From positions 1-53,458 of the forward strand of contig JAJYBB010000020.1 in assembly GCA_021779195.1 (NCBI GenBank): DNA of 53,458 nucleotides, read 5' to 3'. The DNA is from Bacteroidota bacterium. GTDB lineage: Bacteria; Bacteroidota; Bacteroidia; Bacteroidales; Paludibacteraceae. Below the pieces are notes generated by a model that was not told the DNA's origin, made no database searches, and saw only the letters and a program-made list of their open reading frames with translations. This document shows, piece by piece, positions 43,008 through 52,674 of this stretch. Position 1 is the first letter of the stretch. Every line of letters starts with the position of its first letter. Position numbers and translations under genes: made by a program.

Positions 43008-45356
43008 ATGAAATTCGTGAAAAAAAATAATTTTATCATTACATTTTTTTATTTATTTTCGTTAAGCATAAATGCTCAGACAAACTGGCAAGCAAAGTGG
43101 ATTATTGATCCAACCTCTCAAAACGAATCGAATACCTGGTATTGTTTCCGTAAGGATTTTAAACTGGATAGTGTTCCGGCTAATGCCATTGCCAAAATAG
43201 CTGTAGATACTAAGTATTGGTTATGGGTTAATGGTCAGATGGTGGTATTTGAAGGCGGTTTGAAACGCGGTCCAAACCCAAAAGATACCTATTACGACGA
43301 AGTTGATTTGACACCCTATTTAAAAAAGGGCAATAACAACGTGTCCTTGCTCAACTGGTATTTTGGCAAAGATGGTTACTCACATATAAGCAGTGGAAAA
43401 GCAGGATTGATTTTTGAATGTATAACGCCTGTATTCAAGCTTCTAAGCGACAAGACGTGGAATGTAAAACAAGATCATGCCTATGAAACATGTCCTGCTC
43501 CTTATGCTAATTTCCGGCTTTCCGAATCAAGTCTTCGATTTGATGCCAACCAGAGTTTAGGAAATTGGTGGGAAAATAGCTTCGATGCAAAACGTTGGTC
43601 AAAAGCCAGTGAAGTTGGCAATGTACCAATGGCACCTTGGAATAATCTGGTTTTACGCCCTATTCCTATGTGGAAAAATAGTGGCTTAAAGGAATATACA
43701 AACAAATTGACTTTCCCAATTCAAACCGAAAAGGATACAGTGATTGTTGGCGTATTGCCGTCAAATCTACAAGTTACACCGTATCTTCAAATAGAAGCTC
43801 CCTCTGGTTTGGTAATCGATATGCGTACCGAGGATTTTAGAGGAGGCGGAAACCCGAACGTGTATGCACAATACGTAACACGCAAAGGTATTCAGGAATA
43901 CGAAAGTTTCGGTTGGATTAACGGTCATAAAATGATTTACAGCATTCCTAAAGGCGTAAAAGTGTTAGGTTTGAAATATCGCGAAACTGGCTATGATACT
44001 GAATTTGCAGGAAGTTTTACCAGCTCTGATGATTTTCTGAATCGCCTTTGGCAAAAATCATTACGGACGCTTTATTTAAACATGCGCGATAATTACATGG
44101 ATTGTCCTGACAGGGAGCGTGCGCAATGGTGGGGCGATGAAGTAACCGAAGGCGGAGAAGCTTTTTATGCTCTTTGCCCAAAAAGTCATAGACTTTTTAG
44201 AAAAGGAATGTACGAACTTATTGGTTGGCAGCGGCCTGATAGTACACTTTTTTCGCCAATCCCTTCAGGTAATTGCAATGCAGAATTACCATGTCAGATG
44301 CTTACCAGTATTGGCTATTATGGCTTTTGGAATTATTATTTGAACACAGGCGACAAACAAACGATTGCCGATTTGTACGATGGAGTTCGGAAATACATGA
44401 AAGTATGGAAAATAAATGAACGTGGAACAGTCGTTTTTCGTCCCGGCGAGTGGACTTGGGGCGATTGGGGTACCGACCGCGATTTGGAATTGATTTATAA
44501 TGGACTTTTCTATATGGCTTTAAAAGGGTCGGCTAATATGGCCGATTTGCTTGGTAAAACGAATGATGCAATTGAATATCGTCAAACCATGGTAAAACTA
44601 AAAACAGCCTATAATGAATATTTCTGGAATGGAGCAGCTTATCGTGACCCAAAATACAAAGGCAAAACCGACGACCGTAGTCAGGCTTTAGCAGTTGTTT
44701 CTGGCTTGGCTGACAAAGATAAATACCCTGCCCTTTTCGAGGTGTTTAAAAACGAAGAACATGCAAGCCCATACATGGAAAAATATGTGTTAGAAGCTTT
44801 ATTTCAAATGGGTTACGAAGAATATGCCATTCAACGCATGAAGAAACGATTTGGAGAAATGATTGACAATAAGGAATATGCAACGCTTTTCGAAGGTTGG
44901 GGCATTGGCAAAAATGGTTTTGGTGGTGGCACTACCAATCACGCATGGAGCGGTGGCGGTTTAACTATCTTATCACAATACCTGTGTGGAATTGCGCCTA
45001 TTGAACCTGGCTATAAAGTCTTTCAAATTGTACCCCAACCAGCCTCTGTAAAACAAGCGTCTGCCAAGGTGATGTCCGTTGCGGGAGAAATAAAATCTTC
45101 GTTTGTCAATGAAGCAGATAAATTTGAACTTACAGTCTCTGTACCGCAAGGCACAACTGCCATTATTGGTATTCCAACCAATGGGTTTCAAACCATTACT
45201 GCCAATAATAAAATAGTTTGGAATAATGGCAAATATATGCAAATCAAAAATATAGAAAAGTACATTGACACAATGACAAGCCATGTTAAGTTCGAAGTAA
45301 CTGCCGGAAACTGGACATTTGTAGCTACGAAATACATCAAATCAATTGAAAATTAA
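43008..45356 (+). CDS. GH78 alpha-L-rhamnosidase
   Basis: A 782-aa secreted enzyme; signal peptide cut near I-N-A-Q, then W-Q-A-K-W-I. N-terminal beta domains occupy about 25-330, the (alpha/alpha)6 barrel about 335-670 and a C-terminal beta domain the rest. The GH78 signature D-C-P-D-R-E-R-A-Q-W-W-G-D-E (365-378) carries the conserved acidic residues. Late N-H-A-W-S-G-G-G and G-I-A-P-I-E-P-G-Y are also typical. It releases L-rhamnose from the non-reducing end of RG-I oligosaccharides, feeding the pathway served by RhaM. It lies 8 bp before the next gene, so the two form one unit after the 475-bp gap. Confidence 0.92.
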   Translation: MKFVKKNNFIITFFYLFSLSINAQTNWQAKWIIDPTSQNESNTWYCFRKDFKLDSVPANAIAKIAVDTKYWLWVNGQMVVFEGGLKRGPNPKDTYYDEVDLTPYLKKGNNNVSLLNWYFGKDGYSHISSGKAGLIFECITPVFKLLSDKTWNVKQDHAYETCPAPYANFRLSESSLRFDANQSLGNWWENSFDAKRWSKASEVGNVPMAPWNNLVLRPIPMWKNSGLKEYTNKLTFPIQTEKDTVIVGVLPSNLQVTPYLQIEAPSGLVIDMRTEDFRGGGNPNVYAQYVTRKGIQEYESFGWINGHKMIYSIPKGVKVLGLKYRETGYDTEFAGSFTSSDDFLNRLWQKSLRTLYLNMRDNYMDCPDRERAQWWGDEVTEGGEAFYALCPKSHRLFRKGMYELIGWQRPDSTLFSPIPSGNCNAELPCQMLTSIGYYGFWNYYLNTGDKQTIADLYDGVRKYMKVWKINERGTVVFRPGEWTWGDWGTDRDLELIYNGLFYMALKGSANMADLLGKTNDAIEYRQTMVKLKTAYNEYFWNGAAYRDPKYKGKTDDRSQALAVVSGLADKDKYPALFEVFKNEEHASPYMEKYVLEALFQMGYEEYAIQRMKKRFGEMIDNKEYATLFEGWGIGKNGFGGGTTNHAWSGGGLTILSQYLCGIAPIEPGYKVFQIVPQPASVKQASAKVMSVAGEIKSSFVNEADKFELTVSVPQGTTAIIGIPTNGFQTITANNKIVWNNGKYMQIKNIEKYIDTMTSHVKFEVTAGNWTFVATKYIKSIEN

Positions 45357-45364
45357 ATTATATC

Positions 45365-46723
45365 ATGAAAAAAATTCTCATTCTTATTTTTATTGGAATT
45401 AGCCTGAATACTTTTGCCCAGCTACCCGATAGTATTACAGATAATATCAATGTGATTAAAAAATATCTGTTTGAAGATTACAAACAAATGTTTAAAAAGC
45501 CCGAAGGCGCATTGCTTTTTCCTTATATAACACCAGGAAGTAAATCATACGCAAATGTGCTTTGGGATTGGGATTCATGGTTAAGCAATATTGCACTCCG
45601 GCAAATTTTACAAGATCAGGGAACAGCGGCAGATAAAAAGGAAGCTATTGCTTATGAACAAGGTTGTGTGCTGAATTATTTGGCTTATACCGATTCTGTT
45701 GATGGATTTATGCCCATCGTTATTGCAAAAAACTCTGATCCTTCAAAACTAAGACCAGCAGATATATACAGTACAAACATGCACAAACCTGTCATTGCAC
45801 AACACGCCGCTTTCCTTACTAAGCTAAATAATGGCAATGCCGAATGGTTGCGCGATAAATTCAACCGCATGCAAGCCTTTATAACCAATTATCAAACCCA
45901 TGACCTAAATAAAGAAACCGGACTTTTCTTTTGGCAGGATGATTTGGCAATTGGGGTGGATAATGACCCTTCTACGTTCTTCCGTCCAAATCGAAGTTCA
46001 GCTTCTATTTTTTTAAACTGCCTGATGTATAAAGAATTGAAAGCAATGGCATATTTGTCGGAGCGACTGAAACTGAATGAGGTCAGTTCACAATATGAGC
46101 AAGATGCAGAAGCACTGAAAGCAGCTATTCAAAAGAATTGTTGGGACGAAAAAGATGGCTTTTACTATTCTGTTGATCTCAATTTACGGCCAATTACAAA
46201 TAAACCCTCAATTGTTTTCGGAAGTTCGATGGTATTACACAAAGGAATGCCACGCACTTACAGCGGATTGATACAACGAATAGGTGTTTGGTCGGGCTTT
46301 ATGACTATGTGGGCAGGTATCGCCACACCCGAACAAGCTAAACGCATGGTTGCCGAAAATTATAACGACACCAGAACCTTTAATGCAAAATATGGTATTC
46401 GTACGTTGTCGAAACTCGAAAAAATGTACAGCCTAAAAGCAAGTAGCAATCCGTCAAACTGGTGGGGTCCTATCTGGGGAATCTCAAATTACATGACGTA
46501 TCGTGGATTGCTCAAGTATGGTTTCAAAAAAGAAGCAAATGAATTAGCATACAAAACCATCATGCTGTTCGGGAATGATTTCAAAAAAGAAGGTGCATTG
46601 CATGAATATTATAATCCCGACAACGGCGAACCCATTATGAATAAGGGTTTCCAGAATTGGAATTATTTGGTGTTAAATATGATTAATGGACTTGAAAATA
46701 AAAAGGTTATATCTGAATTTTAA
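45365..46723 (+). CDS. Secreted trehalase/GH63-like (alpha/alpha)6 glycosidase
   Basis: A 452-aa protein; signal peptide cut near F-A-Q. The barrel shows V-L-W-D-W-D-S-W (65-72), F-F-W-Q-D-D-L-A-I-G-V-D-N (about 190-202), W-W-G-P-I-W-G-I-S-N-Y and a late E-Y-Y-N-P-D-N-G-E-P. These blocks recall clan GH-G (GH37 trehalase, GH63) and the MGH1-like glycosidases, in which Asp and Glu at such places are catalytic. The real substrate is unknown; its place 8 bp after an alpha-rhamnosidase makes an alpha-linked sugar of the RG-I side chains more likely than trehalose. Confidence 0.72.
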   Translation: MKKILILIFIGISLNTFAQLPDSITDNINVIKKYLFEDYKQMFKKPEGALLFPYITPGSKSYANVLWDWDSWLSNIALRQILQDQGTAADKKEAIAYEQGCVLNYLAYTDSVDGFMPIVIAKNSDPSKLRPADIYSTNMHKPVIAQHAAFLTKLNNGNAEWLRDKFNRMQAFITNYQTHDLNKETGLFFWQDDLAIGVDNDPSTFFRPNRSSASIFLNCLMYKELKAMAYLSERLKLNEVSSQYEQDAEALKAAIQKNCWDEKDGFYYSVDLNLRPITNKPSIVFGSSMVLHKGMPRTYSGLIQRIGVWSGFMTMWAGIATPEQAKRMVAENYNDTRTFNAKYGIRTLSKLEKMYSLKASSNPSNWWGPIWGISNYMTYRGLLKYGFKKEANELAYKTIMLFGNDFKKEGALHEYYNPDNGEPIMNKGFQNWNYLVLNMINGLENKKVISEF

Positions 46724-46802
46724 CAGCAGTAGAATACTAAATAACTGTTTGAAAATCAGCTCACCACGAGCGATTTGGTATTTGCAATAATAATTTTACA
46801 TC

Positions 46803-48629
46803 ATGAAAAAAACACTATCAATTCTTTTACTATTTATATGCATAATGTCCTATGACAAATGTATTGCTCAAATCAATAGCAATACTATAACAACTATGCA
46901 ATTCCAATCTAAACTGATTGAACCCAAACGTATCATTAAAGTAGGTGATAATAAATACTTCATCGATTTTGGAAAGGATGCTTTTGGGACATTAGCCATT
47001 ACCCTTAAATCTCCTCAAAAGGACACAATTACTATCCATTTGGGCGAAAAAATCATTAATTCAACTACAATTGACAGAAAACCGGGAGGTTCAATTCGTT
47101 ATCAAAAATTACAATTAACAAACATTCCGGTACAACAGGAATACATTGTTAAACTACCTGCCGATAAAAGGAATACCGGTCCGGAAGCCATTGCTTTACC
47201 GGATTCATTTGGCGTAGTTACTCCCTTTCGCTATTGCGAAATAGAGAATTTGAAAGTACCGATAAGCGATATTATTATTCGTCAAAAGGTTTATAACTAT
47301 AGGTTTAACGACAATGCGAGTGCATTTACATGTTCGGATACAGTGTTGAATCAAGTTTGGGACATGTGTAAATATACCATTAAAGCAACCAGTTTTACAG
47401 GTATTTATATCGATGGAGACCGAGAAAGAATACCCTACGAAGCCGATGCATTCATTAACCAGTTGAGCCATTATTGTGTCGACAACGAATATTCTATGGC
47501 TCGTAACACCAACGAGTACTTTATTAAACATCCTACATGGTACACCGAATGGCTTTTGCATACCGTATTTTTATTTCATAACGACTACCAATATACAGGT
47601 GATATTGAGCCAATTGCAAAGCATTATGAAGACTTAAAAAGAAGAACTCTGATTGATTTAGAACGCGAAGACGGTTTGATAAGTGTTAAATCACCATTAT
47701 TGACGAATGTGGTTGCAAAAAGTCTTAACGTGAAACACGGCATACGCGATATTGTCGACTGGCCTAACAAAGAACGTGATGGTTACGACATGGTTGAAGT
47801 TAATACTGTTGTTAATGCATTCCATTATTTCAATTTGAAGTTGATGGCAGAAATGGCGGGTCGTCTGGGGAAAAAAAACGATTCTATTGCTTTCTATAAG
47901 AAATCAATGTTGGTAAAAAAGACCATAAACGAGAAATTATTTGACAAGACCAAAGGTATTTACATCGATGGTGAAAACTCTACCCATTCGTCATTGCACG
48001 CCAACATGTTCCCTTTGGTATTTGGTTTAGTACCAACAGAAAACCTCCCAACAGTGGTTGAATTTGTCAAATCGAGAGGTATGGCATGCAGTGTTTATGG
48101 TGCTCAATATCTGTTAGAAGCATTATATCAGCAAGGCGAAGCAGATTATGCCCTTAGTTTAATGACATCTACAAGCCAACGTAGTTGGTGGAACATGATA
48201 CATGTTGGCTCAACAATGGCACTCGAAGCATGGGATATGAGATTCAAAGGAAATTTGGATTGGAACCATGCCTGGGGAACAGCTCCGGCGAATATCATTT
48301 CACGTAAACTAATGGGTATAGAACCTCTGACACCGGGTTGGAGCAGCTTTAGTGTAAAGCCGCAAATAGGCAGTCTTTCATTTGCAAGCATTAAAGTACC
48401 TACGATAAAAGGTAGCATTCACGCAGCTTACACACAAAGCGAAAAAGAATTTAAGGCAGTCCTGCGTATTCCGGCAAATACTTCTGCGGTTGTTTATCTT
48501 CCGATTAAAAATTCAGTCAAAAGTCAGATACTTTTAGATGGTAAGATGGCAGAATTTAAAATAATAGGTCAGATGGCTATGATTAGTGATGTAGGAGCTG
48601 GTGAGCACCTGTTTAAGGTTATTTATTGA
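46803..48629 (+). CDS. GH78-like alpha-L-rhamnosidase-related enzyme
   Basis: A 608-aa secreted protein; signal peptide ends about C-I-A-Q. A short beta domain (about 30-165) precedes a six-hairpin barrel. The block I-D-G-D-R-E-R-I-P-Y-E-A-D (203-215) corresponds to the GH78 pattern C-P-x-R-E-R-x-x-W-x-G-D, but with D-G-D-R-E-R and P-Y-E-A-D in place of C-P-D-R-E-R and W-W-G-D-E, so this is a divergent branch. A C-terminal beta domain (about 505-608) resembles the rhamnosidase C domain (G-I-E-P-L-T-P-G-W, F-S-V-K-P). It may act on a different rhamnoside or short oligomer. It lacks the large N-terminal domains of the neighbour at 43008. Confidence 0.78.
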   Translation: MKKTLSILLLFICIMSYDKCIAQINSNTITTMQFQSKLIEPKRIIKVGDNKYFIDFGKDAFGTLAITLKSPQKDTITIHLGEKIINSTTIDRKPGGSIRYQKLQLTNIPVQQEYIVKLPADKRNTGPEAIALPDSFGVVTPFRYCEIENLKVPISDIIIRQKVYNYRFNDNASAFTCSDTVLNQVWDMCKYTIKATSFTGIYIDGDRERIPYEADAFINQLSHYCVDNEYSMARNTNEYFIKHPTWYTEWLLHTVFLFHNDYQYTGDIEPIAKHYEDLKRRTLIDLEREDGLISVKSPLLTNVVAKSLNVKHGIRDIVDWPNKERDGYDMVEVNTVVNAFHYFNLKLMAEMAGRLGKKNDSIAFYKKSMLVKKTINEKLFDKTKGIYIDGENSTHSSLHANMFPLVFGLVPTENLPTVVEFVKSRGMACSVYGAQYLLEALYQQGEADYALSLMTSTSQRSWWNMIHVGSTMALEAWDMRFKGNLDWNHAWGTAPANIISRKLMGIEPLTPGWSSFSVKPQIGSLSFASIKVPTIKGSIHAAYTQSEKEFKAVLRIPANTSAVVYLPIKNSVKSQILLDGKMAEFKIIGQMAMISDVGAGEHLFKVIY

Positions 48630-49050
48630 TTTCAGGGTATCAAACAAATTGCCGGTGCTAAATAGCATTGATTGACTTACCTATAATAAAACGATCGAAG
48701 AGTTTTAAATTCAAATAAACACAGACAAGGCCTTTCTGATTTTAACGAAACATCAAAAGTGATCAGCTCGAAAAAAAGAGAAATAATCAATTTTACAAAA
48801 TTTCTGAACTTTTGTTATTAATAATATTAAACACAGCAAAAATATCAAATCCTGGGATCAATTAAACTGTAAGACTAATGCATTTACGCCCTTTAATTTT
48901 TGCAAAGGATGAATGAATAACAAAGAATTAAAGCTTTTAAAAAACTATTTATTAACAATTACATTACCCCAATTTCAAATCTATATCCACAAAATGACAA
49001 ATAGCAGAAATAAATTGCAAATATCTATTTTTTCAAACAATCACAAAATC
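48630..49050. other. 421-bp gap upstream of the PL4 gene
   Basis: AT-rich region with no convincing ORF, hairpin or TAnnTTTG box. A frame open from 48913 joins the PL4 gene, but its first 46 codons lack signal features and are treated as leader. The length of the gap suggests that PL4 has its own promoter. Confidence 0.45.
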
Positions 49051-51279
49051 ATGAAGAAAAGGAATCTAGTACTTTTAATTTCATTGATGAATTTCTTCTT
49101 AGGTGGATATTCAATGCAGTCCATGATTGGTGCGAACAAAATTCCAATTTCTAAGATTACTTCAGCTCCTGGCAGTGTGAAGATTATTGATAATGGTGCT
49201 ACGGTAACAATGATGAACCAATTTGTTGAACTAACCATTACAAAAGCAACTGCAGTTATCTCTTCATTTGTTTATAACGGACAGAATATCTTATCAGGAG
49301 GTCATTCCGGAGGAATGTTTTATTGGAGTTGGAACAGACCAAATTATCAAAATCCATCCGGCTGTACGTATCAACTTACAGTTGATCCGCAAACTAATAA
49401 CTATAATTATGCTGAAATAAAACTACATATGGCTTGGAATGGCAGTACAACCACTGCCGCTCAGGATGTAGACATTTATTACGCATTAAAAGATAGCATT
49501 TCAGGACTTTATGCAACAGGTAAACTGAGTCATCCTACCTCCTATCCTTTAAATCCGGGAGGTGAATGGAGAATGGTTGGCTATGTCGGAAGTGAATTTA
49601 ATTGGCTGGTAGTGGATAGTGCCCGTAACCAAATCATTCCAAATTCGTCAGCTACTACCGCTGTAGTTTCGGGAGCTCCCAAGGAAGTGTATCGGATTAC
49701 TTCAGGTCCATTTCTCAATCATTATGAATGTAAATATGATTATAGTGCAGATTTTGGAGAAACAGAAACTTGGGGTTGGGTAAGTACAACTCAAAATATT
49801 GGAATTTGGATGACGATTCCAAGTTTGGAGTATTATCCTGGAGGACCAATGAAACGTGAATTGATGTGTCATAGCGCCCCGGTAATGTTAAATATGTTTG
49901 GAGGCACACATTATGGCATGGGAGCAGATGGTGCTGTGGCAAGTGGCGAAAAGTGGGAAAAAATCTATGGCCCATTTCTGATTTATTGCAATAAAGTTCC
50001 TATCGGTACTGCAAATGTCCCAAAAGCTTTATGGGTCGATGCAAAATCCCAGACTGAATTAGAAAGGACAAAATGGCCTTACAGTTGGTTCTCTGATTCA
50101 ACTTATCTAAAAGTAAATCAAAGAGGAAGCATAAAAGGGAAACTCGTAATCAATGACCCATCTGCACCTGCAACTTCAGCTGCCAATATGTGGATTGGTG
50201 TTGCAATTCCACCATTATCTACTTCTGGTCAAACAGATTTTCAAATGTGGTCAAAAAATTATCAGTTTTGGGTAAAAACTGATAGTGCAGGAAACTTTAC
50301 GATTCCGAATGTTATCCCTGGTGTTTATGATATGTATGCGTTTGGTCCCGGTGCAGCGGGACAAATGACTAAGAAAGCATTTTTGACAGTAACCGCAGGG
50401 AATGTGACTGATTTAGGTACTGTAGAGTGGATTCCTTACAGAATTGCACCGACAGTTTGGAAAATTGGCATACCTGATCGTACTGCAAAAGAATTCAAAC
50501 ATGGCGATGACTATTGGGTTGGTGGCACTTACACGGATCCTAATTGGGCGAAGTTTATGAATTATACCACTGAATTTCCAACTGATGTGAACTATACAAT
50601 TGGTCAAAGCAATTGGTCTACTGACTGGAATTATGTACAACCATATAATACGGTAGGAACCGCCCAAACAACAGCTCCTGAATGGAAAGTATATTTCAAA
50701 TTAGCAACAGCTCCAACTGCCGGGTCAATTTCATCGATTTACGTTGCCGCTGCTTCATCTTTTTCAGCTGCTCTTATTGTAACGGTCAATGGAGTTAACA
50801 TTTCGAATCCAAACACAGGTGAATATTTTCCAAACGCTTCAGATGCTACGATTCGAATGGGAATACATGGTGCATTTGGCGACTTACGGTTCACCTTTTC
50901 TTCAAGTTTGCTTCATGCAGGAGATAATGTGATCAGTTTTACAGAAAGAAAGTCAGGAGGTGATATTCAGTATGATTATTTACGATTAGAATCTCCGGGT
51001 ACACAACTAGTGTCGGCAATATCGCCATCTCCAACAGTTTCTGAAGTAATTGAATATCCAAATCCGGTTGTGGATACCTTAAACTTAAAGTTAAGTTCAC
51101 AACCAACAAATGCAGAAGTTCAAATTATGACAACCGATGGTAAGCTTGTATACCAAAAACAATTTATAAATCATGAAGGTAATATTCATTTAAACCTTTC
51201 ACAACTTAAATACGGAATCTATTTGTTGAAATTGTCATCCAATAAATCAGACTCTTATTTCAAATTTGTAAAAGGATGA
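49051..51279 (+). CDS. PL4 rhamnogalacturonan lyase with T9SS sorting domain
   Basis: A 742-aa protein from the ATG at 49051, chosen because it starts the signal peptide M-K-K-R-N-L-V-L-L-I-S-L-M. The lyase domain (about 35-370) contains G-G-H-S-G-G-M-F-Y-W-S-W and later W-V-S-T-T-Q-N-I-G-I-W-M. An FN3-like domain (about 375-470, R-G-S-I-K-G-K-L) and a carbohydrate-binding-like domain (about 480-655, W-K-I-G-I-P-D-R-T and D-Y-L-R-L-E) match the three-domain PL4 plan. The last 75 residues are a T9SS type A sorting domain (Y-P-N-P-V-V-D-T-L-N-L, ending Y-F-K-F-V-K-G). It should cut RG-I at the cell surface or outside, the only enzyme of the locus with this tag. Confidence 0.93.
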   Translation: MKKRNLVLLISLMNFFLGGYSMQSMIGANKIPISKITSAPGSVKIIDNGATVTMMNQFVELTITKATAVISSFVYNGQNILSGGHSGGMFYWSWNRPNYQNPSGCTYQLTVDPQTNNYNYAEIKLHMAWNGSTTTAAQDVDIYYALKDSISGLYATGKLSHPTSYPLNPGGEWRMVGYVGSEFNWLVVDSARNQIIPNSSATTAVVSGAPKEVYRITSGPFLNHYECKYDYSADFGETETWGWVSTTQNIGIWMTIPSLEYYPGGPMKRELMCHSAPVMLNMFGGTHYGMGADGAVASGEKWEKIYGPFLIYCNKVPIGTANVPKALWVDAKSQTELERTKWPYSWFSDSTYLKVNQRGSIKGKLVINDPSAPATSAANMWIGVAIPPLSTSGQTDFQMWSKNYQFWVKTDSAGNFTIPNVIPGVYDMYAFGPGAAGQMTKKAFLTVTAGNVTDLGTVEWIPYRIAPTVWKIGIPDRTAKEFKHGDDYWVGGTYTDPNWAKFMNYTTEFPTDVNYTIGQSNWSTDWNYVQPYNTVGTAQTTAPEWKVYFKLATAPTAGSISSIYVAAASSFSAALIVTVNGVNISNPNTGEYFPNASDATIRMGIHGAFGDLRFTFSSSLLHAGDNVISFTERKSGGDIQYDYLRLESPGTQLVSAISPSPTVSEVIEYPNPVVDTLNLKLSSQPTNAEVQIMTTDGKLVYQKQFINHEGNIHLNLSQLKYGIYLLKLSSNKSDSYFKFVKG

Positions 51280-51834
51280 TCCTGAGATTAAATAATAAAA
51301 CATTGCACTAAATTTTAACTATAAAACAAGAATGAAGATACATTCTTTTCAAAATGCATCCTAAAGAAATATACGATGAGAATTACATCTCAATGGTTCG
51401 TTAAAAAAAATATGTTGAACGCTAGATCGCAAGGTTGCTAAGTCGCCAAGGAAAACTTTTGATTTTTTCTCTGTGTGTCCTTTGCAAATTTTTATTGATG
51501 ATCTATCAATCAGCAATTTTAACGCTGCGTCTTTGCTTTATGATTTTTTTTTGAAAATTGGTTTTTGTATTGATAGTGGAATTTTAAAATTTATTTATTT
51601 GATCATCAATAGATAACATTATTTTAAAACAAACATTTATATCTGAAAAGTGAATAGGAATTGATGTAAAATAAATGATTCAATACACAATTTTTCATCT
51701 GTGAAAAAGTGTAAATTTCTGCAGTATATGGGAATGATTATATGTTAATTAAAAACGATCTAATAGATCAACCGACTTTAGAAAGTATCAATCGTGGGTG
51801 ATTATAAAATACTAAATGAACTTTAAACAAAAAT
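51280..51834. other. 555-bp gap before the uronate genes
   Basis: Holds a degenerate repeat (51418-51540), an 11-bp inverted repeat far apart (51493-51503 and 51601-51611) and a small palindrome GATCT-AAT-AGATC (51757-51769) about 65 bp before the SDR start, which could be an operator. No ORF is convincing. Confidence 0.45.
51418..51540. repeat. Degenerate intergenic repeat, copy B
   Basis: Reads AACGCTAGATCGCAAGG, TGCTAAGTCGCC and later AACGCTGCGTCTTTGC, the general form of the dispersed GCTAAGTCGC / GCGTCTTTGC repeats of Bacteroidota. It shares TGCTAAGTCGC with the copy at 42571. Confidence 0.45.
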
Positions 51835-52650
51835 ATGAATAACGAATTTGACGTACAAGGGAAAGTAATTGTTGTAACTGGTGGAACCGGTGTATTGGGA
51901 AAGTCATTATGCGCTCATCTGGCTTCAAAAGGGGCCAGCATCGTGATTCTTGGATTTGATGCCCACAGGGGAAAAGCAATAGAAAATCAAATAGTTGAAG
52001 GAGGTGGTGAAGCATGGTTTCTTCAAACAAATGTGTTGGATATTGCACTTTTGAAACAAAACTATGCCGACATAATGTCCCGATATGGAGTTATTAATGT
52101 GTTGATTAATGCAGCTGGAGGCAATCGTCCGGGAGCAACCGTCGAACCTGATCAATCATTTCTTGATTTGGATATGAATGAATTACGGCAGGTAATCGAC
52201 CTAAATCTCTATGGTACCATGTATCCTGTTTCAGTTTTTGCCAAAGCAATGATTGAACGGAAAGAAGGAGTCATTCTCAATTTCACTTCGGCAACCGTCA
52301 ATCGTCCCATGACACGGGTGGTGGGATATTCTGCGGCTAAAAGTGCCATCCAAAATTTCACACAATGGTTAGCGGTAGAGTTTGCTCAAAAATATGGCGA
52401 TAAGATGCGGGTGAATGCCATTTCGCCCGGTTTCTTTCTTACTGAACAAAACCGTTCGCTTTTGACGAATAGTGATGGCACCTGGACGGAACGCAGTAAA
52501 AAAATCCTTGAATCTACTCCATTTGGCAGGTTGGGAGAAGCAAAAGAATTGCATGGTGCTATTCAGTGGCTTTGCAGTGATGCTTCGCGATTTGTAACCG
52601 GCCAAACCATTATTGTCGATGGAGGGTTTGATGCCTTTTCGGGCGTATAA
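51835..52650 (+). CDS. SDR-family D-mannonate oxidoreductase (fructuronate reductase)
   Basis: A 271-aa cytosolic short-chain dehydrogenase. Cofactor motif T-G-G-T-G-V-L-G (about 15-22), N-A-A-G-G (91-95), catalytic Ser in N-F-T-S-A-T and the Y-S-A-A-K pair, then the S-P-G-F-F-L-T-E-Q-N-R loop and V-D-G-G-F. The A-A-G-G-N-R-P-G-A-T and F-F-L-T-E-Q-N-R stretches are typical of the SDR encoded beside uxuA in Bacteroidota and Firmicutes, taken to reduce D-fructuronate to D-mannonate. The neighbouring uxuA, 24 bp on, supports this strongly. It is not a homologue of the classical enterobacterial UxuB, so no symbol is given. Confidence 0.87.
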   Translation: MNNEFDVQGKVIVVTGGTGVLGKSLCAHLASKGASIVILGFDAHRGKAIENQIVEGGGEAWFLQTNVLDIALLKQNYADIMSRYGVINVLINAAGGNRPGATVEPDQSFLDLDMNELRQVIDLNLYGTMYPVSVFAKAMIERKEGVILNFTSATVNRPMTRVVGYSAAKSAIQNFTQWLAVEFAQKYGDKMRVNAISPGFFLTEQNRSLLTNSDGTWTERSKKILESTPFGRLGEAKELHGAIQWLCSDASRFVTGQTIIVDGGFDAFSGV

Positions 52651-52674
52651 ATTGAATTTCTTTTATAAAAACAG

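Noticed and set aside
48913-49050. N-terminal extension of the PL4 gene by 46 codons
   Set aside because: The signal peptide begins at the internal ATG 49051; the extension would bury it and contains only polar AT-rich codons.
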